16,949 nt of DNA from Clostridiales bacterium (lineage in GTDB: Bacteria > Bacillota > Clostridia > Christensenellales > Aristaeellaceae): assembly GCA_019420065.1 (NCBI GenBank), contig JAHZHX010000009.1, positions 31,274 to 48,222 on the forward strand. Direction: 5' to 3'. The translations under genes and the position numbers were made by a program. The notes beneath the pieces were generated by a model. It was not told the origin of the DNA and did no database searches. It saw nothing but the letters and a program-made list of their open reading frames with translations. This document shows, piece by piece, positions 1-7,217 of this stretch; within the stretch, counting starts at the first letter, position 1, and each line of letters opens with the position of its first letter.

Positions 1-243
1 GAATGCAGTCTATACAGCGCCTCCTCCAATCTGTTCAAGCCAATCGCCGCAGCCATTCCCTGTGATGTGCGCACGATCGAACGCAATATCCGCACCGCCG
101 TCGATCACGCGTGGCGCACCAATCCGGAATACCTGATCTTTCTTGCAGGCTACCCCATGTCCCAATCGCCAACCGTACTTGAATTTCTCGACATCCTCAA
201 CACCTACATGCTGCGCGAACAAAGCGGCAAAGGGATTTCCTGA
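1..243 (+). CDS. Spo0A-like C-terminal DNA-binding domain protein (5' end missing)
   Basis: The frame is open from base 1 to a TGA at 241-243 and gives the last 80 residues of a protein whose start lies outside the window. The visible part resembles the Spo0A C-terminal effector domain. It has a segment of the type LFKPIAAAI followed by the recognition-helix-like DVRTIERNIRTAVDHAW, then a GYP-containing stretch and a final helix LEFLDILNTYM that matches the position of the 'PTNSEFI' end of Spo0A. In that family this domain binds 0A boxes in DNA and acts as the output of a response regulator controlling entry into sporulation. The match is clearly divergent, so it may be a Spo0A paralogue rather than Spo0A itself; whether a receiver domain precedes it cannot be seen. 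A strong terminator follows directly. Seen: domain-like pattern; inferred: function. Confidence 0.7.
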   Translation, partial: ECSLYSASSNLFKPIAAAIPCDVRTIERNIRTAVDHAWRTNPEYLIFLAGYPMSQSPTVLEFLDILNTYMLREQSGKGIS

Positions 244-262
244 ACGACCGTATCCAGCGCGA

Positions 263-318
263 TCACGCGCAAAAGCCCGTATCCGTCAGAATCGCCGGCT
301 TTTGCGCGTGACTTTTTT
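263..318 (+). terminator. Rho-independent terminator after the Spo0A-like gene
   Basis: A perfect 15-bp inverted repeat (arms 263-277 and 297-311, core CACGCGCAAAAGCC) surrounds a 19-base loop and is followed by a run of six T at 313-318. It lies 20 bases after the stop codon of the Spo0A-like gene. Confidence 0.88.
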
Positions 319-394
319 ATATAATTAAAAAAACAGCGGCAGCGTTCAAAATCGGATTTTTATACGTCTAATCGATTGAAAGGAGGTTGAAGCA

Positions 395-916
395 ATGAAA
401 GTTGTCAAGGGCCCGGACAACGCCGAGGAAAGAATCAGTCAATGGATCAGCGACTATGAGAAGGACTTGCTTCGCCTATGCTGCGTATATTTGAAGGACG
501 TGTCATTAGCTGAAGACGCCGTGCAGGAAACTTTTCTAAAGGCATATAAAAATCTGGACTCCTTTCGCAATGACTGCGCCGCCAAAACATGGCTTGTCCG
601 CATCGCCATCAACGTTTGCAAAGACATGCGCCGTTCAGCCTGGTTTCGCATGCTCCGCAATGCCATCGAACTGGACCGGCTCCAAATCGGTTTGCCCGAA
701 GGAAATCACGAGATTCATTCCGACCTCGTCGTTCAGATCATGAACCTGCCCAGAGCCTGTAAAGAAGTTATTCTCCTGCAATATTATGAAGGATTCAGCA
801 AAGCTGAAATCGCTGAAACGCTGCATATTTCCCATACAACAGTACGCCGCCGTCTGGAAAAAGCATACGGTCTTTTGAAAAACGGGCTTAAAGGAGGAAA
901 TATTTATGAAGCATGA
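395..916 (+). CDS. ECF-type sigma-70 family RNA polymerase sigma factor
   Basis: A 173-residue sigma factor with only regions 2 and 4, the usual size and layout of the extracytoplasmic-function group. Region 2 (about residues 17-85) has the typical pattern LAEDAVQETFLKAYKNLDSF followed by KTWLVRIAINVCKDMRR. Region 4 (about 115-163) has LPRACKEVILLQYYEGFSKAEIA and a helix-turn-helix HISHTTVRRRLEKAY. The two are joined by a short linker. Start ATG 395 has an AAAGGAGG site 6-14 bases upstream. The stop (914-916) overlaps the next gene by 11 bases, which suggests translational coupling with a membrane partner that probably controls its release. It would direct RNA polymerase to a small regulon in response to an envelope signal; the target genes are unknown. 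A CGTCTA at 365-370 resembles an ECF -10, but no matching -35 is evident. Confidence 0.93.
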   Translation: MKVVKGPDNAEERISQWISDYEKDLLRLCCVYLKDVSLAEDAVQETFLKAYKNLDSFRNDCAAKTWLVRIAINVCKDMRRSAWFRMLRNAIELDRLQIGLPEGNHEIHSDLVVQIMNLPRACKEVILLQYYEGFSKAEIAETLHISHTTVRRRLEKAYGLLKNGLKGGNIYEA

Positions 917-2273
917 CGTGCAGACAAGAAACGCCGTCCGCCGCGAAATCGACGAAGAGCTTTCTTTTCTGAACGAGCGTCCTTCTCTCCGCAGCAATAT
1001 CATGTTAAAAATCAAAGGAGAGAAAGCTATGAAAAAAAAGCTATCCGCCATTTTGCTCTTTGCGTTTGTCATCGCGATGCTTTCCGTTGCCGCGCTTGCG
1101 TTATCATTATCACGGCAATATTTTGAGGATGCAGCGCGTCTGCAATTCAGCAGCGGTTACTATGATGACTGGACCTGGGCGGAAAAGCGGGCCATGGTCG
1201 ACATTCTGCAAAAAAACGGCCTCATTACCAAGGAGCAGGCAAGCTCCATGACAAATGAAGCCGCCGTGGACGCTTACATGATCGAGCGCTATGGCGTCAA
1301 CGGCCGCTCCGATACCATTGGACTGTGGGCCATTCTGGAGAAGGAGCTCGGCCCCATCAGCACATGGTCCCTGGAGCAGAAAGCCTGGTATACCGATATG
1401 CAGATCGAAATTGGCCTGCTGACCCGCTATAATGACGACAGTATCTGTGCCCTGCCTGAAAAGGATGACACGCAGCCCGACGAAGCCGTCGCCATCGCAA
1501 AGAAAGCCATCATTGAAGCTTACGGAATCACCGAGGACACGCTCGGCCAGCTTCAACTGGACCTTTCGTTTGAGACGCACGCTTCAGACTGGGAACGCAG
1601 CCTGCTGCATTACAGCGTTATCTTCTGGAAGGATGGCGCCGTATGTTACAGCTGCTATATCACCCGTGACGGCCGCGTTATGGACAGCTCCATGGGCGAA
1701 GCCTTCCTTTCTCCATCCGAGGAGGCGCAGGCAAAAATCCAGTTTGCCAATGAAAATGACCTGGAAGCCATCAAGCTGTTCCAGCAATACGCGCAGGAAC
1801 ACATTGAGGGGGACGACAATTTTGTCTTCTGGCCGCTGGAAGACAAAAAGGCCGTTACCGATCTGCTGCGCCCCGTCATTTTAGACAACATGGCAGCAAA
1901 TCCGGATTATGCCGACCATACGCGCATTTTCTGGGCGACACACACCTATGGCTTGCCGGATGAAAACGCCATTTCTCAGGAGAATGCGATCGCGCTGGCT
2001 AAAGCGCAGCTTGTATCCACCTTCGGTCTGAGCGAAAAAGCCGTCTCCCTGTTTGACAGGATCGGCCTGTTTTACGAAACGACCGATCCAAAGCGCCCTC
2101 TATGGAAAATCACCTTTAAAATCGGCGCGTTCCGCGATGAGGCCCAGGCACTGGGAATAAAGCTTTCCAATAATTACCGCATCGTGCTCGACGCATATAC
2201 CGGCGACGTGCTGGAAACCTATCTGGTCACAGGTTATTCCAATACGCCCGAACGAGCGGCAATGGAAAACTAA
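906..2273 (+). CDS. Membrane-anchored sigma-factor regulator-like protein with PepSY-like repeats
   Basis: A 455-residue protein with a short charged cytoplasmic N-terminus (1-43), one membrane segment (about 46-69) and a large extracytoplasmic region. There is no zinc-finger anti-sigma motif (HxxxCxxC). The outer part contains two PepSY-like units, one starting near 193 (AVAIAKKAIIEAYGI) and one near 360 (AIALAKAQLVSTFGL), each ending in a strand pair with 'DGRVMDS' or 'YTGDVLET'. In addition a helix motif of the type W-x-x-E-x-K-x-A recurs three times (about 91-101, 154-164, 309-320). The 11-base overlap with the ECF sigma gene and the topology suggest the N-terminus holds the sigma factor and the outer domain senses a signal; that role is inferred. 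Start ATG 906 has AAGGAGG eight bases upstream. An internal ATG at 1029 also has a strong ribosome binding site and would give a protein starting with a signal peptide. Confidence 0.85.
   Translation: MKHDVQTRNAVRREIDEELSFLNERPSLRSNIMLKIKGEKAMKKKLSAILLFAFVIAMLSVAALALSLSRQYFEDAARLQFSSGYYDDWTWAEKRAMVDILQKNGLITKEQASSMTNEAAVDAYMIERYGVNGRSDTIGLWAILEKELGPISTWSLEQKAWYTDMQIEIGLLTRYNDDSICALPEKDDTQPDEAVAIAKKAIIEAYGITEDTLGQLQLDLSFETHASDWERSLLHYSVIFWKDGAVCYSCYITRDGRVMDSSMGEAFLSPSEEAQAKIQFANENDLEAIKLFQQYAQEHIEGDDNFVFWPLEDKKAVTDLLRPVILDNMAANPDYADHTRIFWATHTYGLPDENAISQENAIALAKAQLVSTFGLSEKAVSLFDRIGLFYETTDPKRPLWKITFKIGAFRDEAQALGIKLSNNYRIVLDAYTGDVLETYLVTGYSNTPERAAMEN
1014..1031 (+). promoter_or_regulatory. Internal ribosome binding site and ATG inside the sigma-regulator gene
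   Basis: AAAGGAG at 1014-1020, then 8 bases, then ATG at 1029-1031 in the same frame as the gene starting at 906. A protein from here begins MKKKLSAILLFAFVIAML and looks like a classical Sec signal peptide with a possible ALA-type cleavage point. It could be a second, secreted product or the real start, but the N-terminal 41 residues before it are in the overlapping-gene arrangement expected of a coupled sigma regulator. Confidence 0.5.
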
Positions 2274-2289
2274 AGCTCGCCTTTCATTT

Positions 2290-2316
2290 TGCACCCGGCA
2301 GCGGGTGCATTCTTTT
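2290..2316 (+). terminator. Terminator after the sigma/regulator operon
   Basis: A perfect 8-bp stem (TGCACCCG at 2290-2297, CGGGTGCA at 2302-2309) with a four-base loop, followed by TTCTTTT to 2316. It lies 16 bases after the stop codon at 2273. Confidence 0.8.
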
Positions 2317-2322
2317 GCATAT

Positions 2323-2354
2323 AAAAAACGACAAGCCTGCACTTGTCGTTTTTT
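2323..2354. terminator. Bidirectional terminator between the sigma operon and tRNA-Leu
   Basis: A 13-bp perfect stem (AAAAAACGACAAG at 2323-2335, its complement at 2342-2354) with a six-base loop. The A run and T run at its two ends give a U tract in either direction. It ends one base from the CCA end of the minus-strand tRNA, so it terminates the tRNA and can back up the terminator of the plus-strand operon. Confidence 0.9.
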
Positions 2355-2355
2355 C

Positions 2356-2440
2356 TGGTGCGGCCGACGAGACTTGAACTCGTACGGGTTGCCCCACACG
2401 CCCCTCAAACGTGCGCGTATGCCGATTCCGCCACGGCCGC
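2356..2440 (-). tRNA. tRNA-Leu (anticodon GAG)
   Basis: Read on the minus strand the sequence folds as a class II tRNA. The acceptor stem GCGGCCG (2434-2440) pairs with CGGCCGC (2360-2366), with A73 at 2359 and an encoded CCA at 2356-2358. The anticodon stem CACGT/GCGTG holds a seven-base loop TTGAGGG with anticodon GAG (2404-2406 on the plus strand), which reads CUC and CUU. A long variable arm with GGG/CCC pairing is typical of tRNA-Leu. The T arm is ACGAG-TTCAAGT-CTCGT. It is a single-gene unit with its own promoter and terminator. Confidence 0.96.
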
Positions 2441-2461
2441 ATACTATCAACAGCGTTATTT

Positions 2462-2490
2462 ATTATAACGCGCTCCGCGCTTTTTGTCAA
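2462..2490 (-). promoter_or_regulatory. Consensus sigma-A promoter of tRNA-Leu
   Basis: On the minus strand TTGACA (2485-2490), a 17-base spacer, and TATAAT (2462-2467): both hexamers are perfect consensus. The -10 lies 21 bases before the first base of the tRNA. Two small inverted repeats (GCGTTAT...ATAACGC, 2453-2471) overlap the -10. Confidence 0.9.
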
Positions 2491-2534
2491 CCGGAAAAAT
2501 TTCTTTTTCTTTCTCCTGTTTATGGTTTGTTTTA

Positions 2535-2563
2535 GCAGGAAAAATCTCATGCATGGCGAATAT
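2535..2563 (+). promoter_or_regulatory. Candidate sigma-H promoter of hpf
   Basis: GCAGGAAAA (2535-2543), an 11-base spacer, and GGCGAATAT (2555-2563) fit the Bacillus sigma-H pattern RnAGGAwWW-N11/12-RnnGAATww at every defined position. It would start RNA near 2570, about 67 bases before the hpf start. The Bacillus subtilis homologue yvyD is known to be transcribed by sigma-H as well as sigma-B, which makes the match more credible. No good sigma-A promoter was seen in the same gap. Confidence 0.6.
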
Positions 2564-2636
2564 ACAACAGCAGAGAGGCAAGAATTTCCGGGAGACACGC
2601 AGGCATCTCAATTCATCCCGAAAGGAGCCAAAACAC

Positions 2637-3167
2637 ATGAAAACCACAATCACCGCAAAAAACATGACCGTTACCCCCGCCATCACCGACCGTGTAATGA
2701 AAAAAACGGCCGTTATGGAACGCTATCTGCGGCCTGATACGCAAATGTTTGTGCGCATGCGCAAGGAACGCAGTCAGCGCATTGTAGAAATTACCGTCCC
2801 CATCGACGGGGTCACGCTGCGCGCCGAGGCTTCCAGCGAGGACAATCTGTTCATGAGCATCGACAAGGCGCTGGCCAAGCTGGAACGGCAGATCCTGCGC
2901 CATCGCACCAAGCTGGAAAAGCGCCTGCGCGAGGATATTCCCAACGTCATCCCCGAATATATCGAAGAGGCGCCGGAGCAGAACGAGCGCGCGATCGTGC
3001 GAACCAAAACCTACACCACCCGTCCCATGCATGTAGAGGACGCGATCATGCAGATGGAGCTGCTGGGACATTCCTTCTACGTTTTCATCAATATTGAAAC
3101 GGAGCAGACCAACGTTTTGTATCTGCGCAAGGACGGCAACCTGGGTCTGCTGGAACCGGAATTCTGA
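2637..3167 (+). CDS. hpf: Ribosome hibernation-promoting factor, long form
   Basis: A 176-residue protein. The N-terminal part (about 1-98) is the S30AE/YfiA fold that sits in the mRNA and tRNA channel of the 30S subunit. After a linker, the C-terminal part (about 118-176), including RPMHVEDAIMQMELLGHSFYVF and NVLYLRKDGNLGLLEP, is the dimerisation domain that lets long HPF join two 70S ribosomes into inactive 100S particles. Length and domain order are typical of Gram-positive long HPF. An open frame continues upstream to 2484, but ATG 2637 is chosen because AAAGGAG (2621-2627) precedes it by nine bases and because MKTTITAKNM matches the family's normal start. It is a single gene with a candidate sigma-H promoter and a terminator, which fits expression on entry into stationary phase. 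Confidence 0.95.
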   Translation: MKTTITAKNMTVTPAITDRVMKKTAVMERYLRPDTQMFVRMRKERSQRIVEITVPIDGVTLRAEASSEDNLFMSIDKALAKLERQILRHRTKLEKRLREDIPNVIPEYIEEAPEQNERAIVRTKTYTTRPMHVEDAIMQMELLGHSFYVFINIETEQTNVLYLRKDGNLGLLEPEF

Positions 3168-3176
3168 TTATTTTCA

Positions 3177-3215
3177 CAAAAATTTGCCGCGGCAGGATCT
3201 CCTGCCGCGGTATTT
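3177..3215. terminator. Shared terminator between convergent hpf and GerMN genes
   Basis: A 10-bp GC-rich stem (CCGCGGCAGG at 3187-3196 and CCTGCCGCGG at 3201-3210) with the loop ATCT. The plus-strand tail (TATTT) is weak; the minus-strand tail (CAAATTTTT, from 3177-3186) is better. It sits midway between two converging stop codons. Confidence 0.75.
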
Positions 3216-3221
3216 GATTGG

Positions 3222-4280
3222 TCAGTCAATCTCAATAACACCTGGATAATAGCTCATTACCTCGCTGGCAAGGTTTACAAAGGTGCTTTGCGCCTCCTCC
3301 GGCAGCTCATAGGGCTGCCCTTCAACAAGCAGCCGAACCTCCTTCACGCCCGGAAACTGTTTGGCGGTAAACACAATCGCGCGCAGCATCTGGGTACGGT
3401 CCACATCGCCTGTATTGGTAAATTCCGTCGTCAGGTCAATAGTCACCACGCCGTTTTTCAGCGTAACGTTTTTCAGTCCGCATCCTTCAGGAACGGCGCG
3501 TTCCAGCCCGCTGTCCGTTTTGGGGCCGCGGCACAGTTCCACCATGGCCGTCACCAGATCCGCGTCGGAAAACACCACACGCGTGACCGGCACCAGCATC
3601 CGCCCCGTCTGGGCAGGGAAATACAGGCGCACAACGCCCGCGCTGCCGTCATTGCCGTCAAAGGTGGCAAGGGATTCCATGTTCAGCTCCTTGCCGGTAA
3701 AGGCGCCAGACACATCCGTTCCATGGGTCAGCTTGGAACGCGACTGTCCGTCAAACAGGAAGGATACCTCCTTCACGGTCGAAAAAGCTGCCAGCGTCTG
3801 CGCCACCGCGCCGACCATCAGGCTTTCCTCCTCAGCGCTGGCGCAGGTGAGCGCCTCCTTGCCTAAATCGACCCGCGCGCGGCCGTCAGAAATATCCAGA
3901 TCAAACGTCGTGCCCTCCGGCACGCAGGGTTTAAGGCCCATACGCGCCGCGGACGCGTCGTTTTCCGGGCTTTTCACCAGCAGATTCAGCGTGGCCCGGG
4001 CAATCCCGTCCGTTTTGTTCACCTGCGTGGTAACAGGAATCAGATATCCCTCGCCATCCTGATAATAGACGGTCACGTTTTGCTTTTCCGCCGCGTTCTG
4101 CGCATCCGCCGCCACATCGTTAACCGTTGTTACCGTGCCGTTTTTGGCCATCAGTTCATCCTCGTAGCGGCTCATGGCCGTTTCGTTGCCATGCAGCGCC
4201 AGCGCTACCACCAGCGCGGCCGAGACCAGCACCAGCATCCGTTCCACATCCACCCGAGTCACTTTCAGTTTAAATTTCAC
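3222..4280 (-). CDS. Membrane-anchored GerMN-domain (GerM-like) protein
   Basis: A 352-residue protein with a short basic N-terminus, one membrane helix (about 14-30) and two copies of the GerMN (sporulation/spore germination) domain, at about 70-190 and 215-332. The copies share the pattern VxxYF/Y...LIPVT, a leucine-rich helix, PEG followed by alternating strands (ISDGRARVDL and LKNGVVTIDL), and TVKEVSFLFDGQ or GVKEVRLLVEGQ. GerM of Bacillus subtilis has the same two-domain layout and length and is needed for sporulation and germination. Unlike that lipoprotein, no lipobox cysteine is visible here, so it seems to be held by an uncleaved helix. Start choice: GTG 4280 lies eight bases after AAGGGG (4294-4289), whereas GTG 4289 overlaps that site. 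Not cotranscribed with hpf, which converges on it. Symbol withheld because orthology to germM is unproven. Confidence 0.88.
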   Translation of the reverse strand: MKFKLKVTRVDVERMLVLVSAALVVALALHGNETAMSRYEDELMAKNGTVTTVNDVAADAQNAAEKQNVTVYYQDGEGYLIPVTTQVNKTDGIARATLNLLVKSPENDASAARMGLKPCVPEGTTFDLDISDGRARVDLGKEALTCASAEEESLMVGAVAQTLAAFSTVKEVSFLFDGQSRSKLTHGTDVSGAFTGKELNMESLATFDGNDGSAGVVRLYFPAQTGRMLVPVTRVVFSDADLVTAMVELCRGPKTDSGLERAVPEGCGLKNVTLKNGVVTIDLTTEFTNTGDVDRTQMLRAIVFTAKQFPGVKEVRLLVEGQPYELPEEAQSTFVNLASEVMSYYPGVIEID

Positions 4281-4358
4281 CTGTTTCACCCCTTGCTTGT
4301 TGCTGAAACCATTGTATGCAGGAAATTTTTATGCTATGATTGCCTGGGGTGATGCTTT

Positions 4359-6092
4359 ATGCCGCTTGACGGCCTGACGCTTGGATTTATCGCGCGCGAG
4401 CTGCATGCTATTCTTGCAGGCGCGCGCATTGAGCGCGTAACCCAGCCGGAAAAAGATATGCTTCTGCTGGCGCTGCGCAATAACGGAAAAAATTATAAGC
4501 TGATTCTCTCGGCCAGCCCGAGCTTTGCCCGCGCGCATCTCACGCAAAGCCAGTTCGTCAATCCAATCAACGCGCCCATGTTTTGTATGCTCATGCGCAA
4601 GCATTTGACCGGCGGCAGGCTGTGCGCCGTTCGCCAGCTGAACGGCGACCGTATTCTGCTGCTGGAAATCGAATCACAGGACGAGCTGGGCGTCATGCAC
4701 CCGTATCAGCTGTATCTGGAGGCCATGGGCCGCCACAGCAACCTGACGCTGGTGCGCGATGACCGCATCATTGACGCCATCCGTCATGTCACCGACGATA
4801 TGAGCCGCGTCCGTCAGGCGCTGCCCGGTCTTCCCTTCACGCTGCCGCCTACGCAGGACAAACTGGATCCGGCCACCACGACGGCGGAGCTTCTGCACGA
4901 ACGGCTCTGCACCTGCAGCGGCCGACTGGACAAAGCGCTTTCGCTGCACATTTCCGGCCTCTCCGCCATTGCCGCGCGCGAGCTTTCGCTGCGCGTTACG
5001 GGCTTAGAGCACAGCGATCTGGACGCGCTCGACCTGCCCGCGCTGTGCGAAAAGCTGGCTGTCTTTCTTCGCCAGCTGCCGCATATGCAGCCGCCCGTCA
5101 TGCTCAGGGATGAAAACGGGGTTCCTCAGGATGTTTTTCCCTTTTTGTATCTTTCCTATCCCGCGCAGGGGCAGCAGGCGGCGCCCTCGCTGTCCGAAGC
5201 GCTTGAAAGCTTTTTTGACGGCCGCGACCGCCGCGACCGCATGCAGCAGCGCTCATCCAGCCTGCGCAGGCTGCTGAAAACACATATCGAGCGCTGCGAA
5301 AAAAAGCTGGCTTTACTGGAGGAAGAGCTGCAAAGCGCCGCCAGGATGGAGGACTACCGCGTTATGGGCGAGCTGCTCACCGCCAACCTGCATCTGGTTC
5401 CGCGCGGCGCGGAATGCGTAACGCTGGATAACTATTATACCGGAGATACGCTGAGCGTCCCCCTGGACGTTCGTCTCAGCCCGGCGCAGAACGCCCAGCG
5501 CTATTTCAAGCGCTATCAGAAAGCACGCGCCGCCGCGCGCCTGTCCGCCGAGCAGAAAAGCAAAACGCTCCGCGACCTGGCCATCTTCGACGAGGCGCTC
5601 TGCGACCTGGATACCTGCGAAAACGAGGATGATCTGCGCGACGTTCGCCGCGTACTGACGGAAGCGGGCGCTATCAAGCCTTCAAACGACCGCAAAAAGG
5701 AGCCAAAGCCGCAGCGTCCGTCAGCGCCCCTGCGCTTTGCCGCCGCCGACGGCACGCCTATCTCCGTGGGCAAAAACGCCGCGCAGAACGAACGGCTGAC
5801 CCAATCCGCACGCGGCGAGGATCTTTGGCTGCACGCCAAGGATATGCCCGGCTCGCACGTGATCATTCATACGGATGGCAAGGAGGTCTGCCAGGCAACG
5901 CTGCTGACCGCCGCGCAGCTTGCTTCCTATTACAGCAAGGGCAAAGGACAGGCCGTGCCCGTGGACTGCACCCTGCGCAAATACGTCAAAAAGCCCGCCG
6001 GTACCCCCACCGGCTTTGTCACCTTCACGCATCAGAAAACCTATATCATCAGCGTAACCGAAAGCGAAATACGAAAAATAAACACAATTTGA
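4359..6092 (+). CDS. rqcH: Ribosome quality control factor RqcH (NFACT family)
   Basis: A 577-residue protein with the full NFACT layout: NFACT-N and helical domains (about 1-290), a long charged coiled coil (about 295-420, with many E, K and R), and an NFACT-R domain (about 458-565) with GEDLWLHAKDMPGSHVII. It keeps the Asp97-Arg98 pair (in LNGDRILLLEI) required for tail synthesis and the motif MGRHSN. In Bacillus subtilis RqcH binds stalled 50S subunits carrying peptidyl-tRNA and recruits tRNA(Ala) to add a C-terminal poly-alanine tail that marks the peptide for ClpXP. Older annotations call it a fibronectin-binding protein (FbpA). Start ATG 4359 has GGGGTG upstream. It is divergent from the GerMN gene. 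No clear terminator separates it from the M42 genes 87 bases downstream, so partial cotranscription is possible. Confidence 0.95.
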   Translation: MPLDGLTLGFIARELHAILAGARIERVTQPEKDMLLLALRNNGKNYKLILSASPSFARAHLTQSQFVNPINAPMFCMLMRKHLTGGRLCAVRQLNGDRILLLEIESQDELGVMHPYQLYLEAMGRHSNLTLVRDDRIIDAIRHVTDDMSRVRQALPGLPFTLPPTQDKLDPATTTAELLHERLCTCSGRLDKALSLHISGLSAIAARELSLRVTGLEHSDLDALDLPALCEKLAVFLRQLPHMQPPVMLRDENGVPQDVFPFLYLSYPAQGQQAAPSLSEALESFFDGRDRRDRMQQRSSSLRRLLKTHIERCEKKLALLEEELQSAARMEDYRVMGELLTANLHLVPRGAECVTLDNYYTGDTLSVPLDVRLSPAQNAQRYFKRYQKARAAARLSAEQKSKTLRDLAIFDEALCDLDTCENEDDLRDVRRVLTEAGAIKPSNDRKKEPKPQRPSAPLRFAAADGTPISVGKNAAQNERLTQSARGEDLWLHAKDMPGSHVIIHTDGKEVCQATLLTAAQLASYYSKGKGQAVPVDCTLRKYVKKPAGTPTGFVTFTHQKTYIISVTESEIRKINTI

Positions 6093-6179
6093 ACATAACT
6101 CAAACGAATTTTGCTTTCATATTTCGCCTGTTTGTAGTAAAATGGATTGACTTGTATTCTTTGGAAAGGAAGGTATGCT

Positions 6180-7217
6180 ATGCAAACGGAAGATTTTCTG
6201 CGTAAGGCAACGGCATTGCCCGGCCTGACCGGCAACGAAGGCGCAGTGGCCCAATATATTGCCGAAGCATTCAGGCCCTACTGCGATGACGTGCGCATCG
6301 ACGCGCTCTACAATGTAATCGGCCACATTCATGGCAGCGGCCCGCGCGTGATGCTTTGCGCGCATCTGGATGAGATCGGCCTGATGGTCTCCCGCATCGA
6401 AAAGGACGGCGCGCTGCGCATGCGCAGCGTGGGCGGCGTTGACCCGCGCATCCTGCCGGGCATGCGCGTTACGGTTTACGGAAAGGAAAAGCTGATGGGG
6501 GTCATCGGCGCAAAGCCTCCGCACCTGCTCACCGCCGAAGACCGCGCCAAGAATTATGACCGCGACGATCTTTATATCGATCTGGGCATGTCCCCCGAGC
6601 GCGTAAACGAGCTGGTGCACGTGGGAGACTGCGTAGCCCTGGAATACGCCTTTACCAAGCTGCTCAATAACCGCTGCGCCACCAAAACGGTGGACGACCG
6701 CGGCTGCGTGGCCATTCTTCTGCGCACGATGGAGCTGCTGCAAAAAATGGATACCACGGCCGATCTGTATTTTGTGGCGACCTGTCAGGAGGAGATCGGC
6801 TCCTACGGCGCATCGACCGCAGGTTTTGGCGTGGATCCCGAGTTTGGCATCGCGCTGGATGTCTGCCATGCCAAAACGCCCGGCGCGCCCGAGCTGGCCA
6901 CGCACGAGCTGGGCAGCTGCGTAGCCAGCATCGGCCCCTATATCCACCCCTATCTGCGCAAAAAACTGGGCGACGTCGCCAAGGAAATCAATGTGGAGCT
7001 GCAAACCGCGGTCGTACCGCGCTATACCTCGACCGACGCGGACGATCTTTCCGCCGTGCGCGGCGGCGTTCCCACGGTGCTGCTGGAGCTGCCGCTCAAA
7101 TACATGCATACCTCGGTGGAAACCTTTGACATGCATGCCCTGACCGAGTGCGCCCGCCTGCTGGCCGCTTACTGCGCCGCGATTGACAACAGTTGGAGGG
7201 ATGAATTGTGGATCTGA
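6180..7217 (+). CDS. M42 family metallopeptidase (first of three)
   Basis: A 345-residue M42 aminopeptidase. The family forms large hollow tetrahedral (TET) particles in the cytoplasm that remove N-terminal residues from short peptides, using two metal ions. Visible active-site residues are His62 and Asp64 in AHLDE, the bridging Asp172 or 173 in VDDR, the Glu204-Glu205 pair in CQEEIG, Asp227 in ALDVCH, and His310 in KYMHTS. The PDZ-like insert includes VGGVDPR. The frame opens earlier, but ATG 6180 is chosen because GGAAAGGAAGG ends just upstream. A TAAAAT at 6138-6143 could be a -10, without a convincing -35. The 3' end overlaps the next M42 gene by ten bases. The C-terminal motif YTSTDADD differs from the FGGTDG/TGGNDA form of the other two copies, which suggests a distinct specificity or role. 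Confidence 0.93.
   Translation: MQTEDFLRKATALPGLTGNEGAVAQYIAEAFRPYCDDVRIDALYNVIGHIHGSGPRVMLCAHLDEIGLMVSRIEKDGALRMRSVGGVDPRILPGMRVTVYGKEKLMGVIGAKPPHLLTAEDRAKNYDRDDLYIDLGMSPERVNELVHVGDCVALEYAFTKLLNNRCATKTVDDRGCVAILLRTMELLQKMDTTADLYFVATCQEEIGSYGASTAGFGVDPEFGIALDVCHAKTPGAPELATHELGSCVASIGPYIHPYLRKKLGDVAKEINVELQTAVVPRYTSTDADDLSAVRGGVPTVLLELPLKYMHTSVETFDMHALTECARLLAAYCAAIDNSWRDELWI

Noticed and set aside
365..370. CGTCTA before the ECF sigma gene, resembling an ECF -10 for autoregulation
   Set aside because: No TGAAAC-like -35 lies 15-17 bases upstream (the bases there are around CGTTCA), so one hexamer is not enough.
2453..2471. Inverted repeat GCGTTAT/ATAACGC as an operator or terminator
   Set aside because: It overlaps the -10 of the tRNA promoter, is short and has no T run, so chance symmetry in the AT-rich promoter is likely.
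4312..4340. TTGTAT, 17 bases, TATGAT as a promoter for rqcH
   Set aside because: The -35 matches only three of six bases, and the predicted start would fall inside the ribosome binding site at 4346-4351.
6138..6143. TAAAAT as the -10 of the M42 genes
   Set aside because: No acceptable -35 at 16-18 bases; TTGCTT lies 21 bases away. Kept only as a remark in the gene entry.
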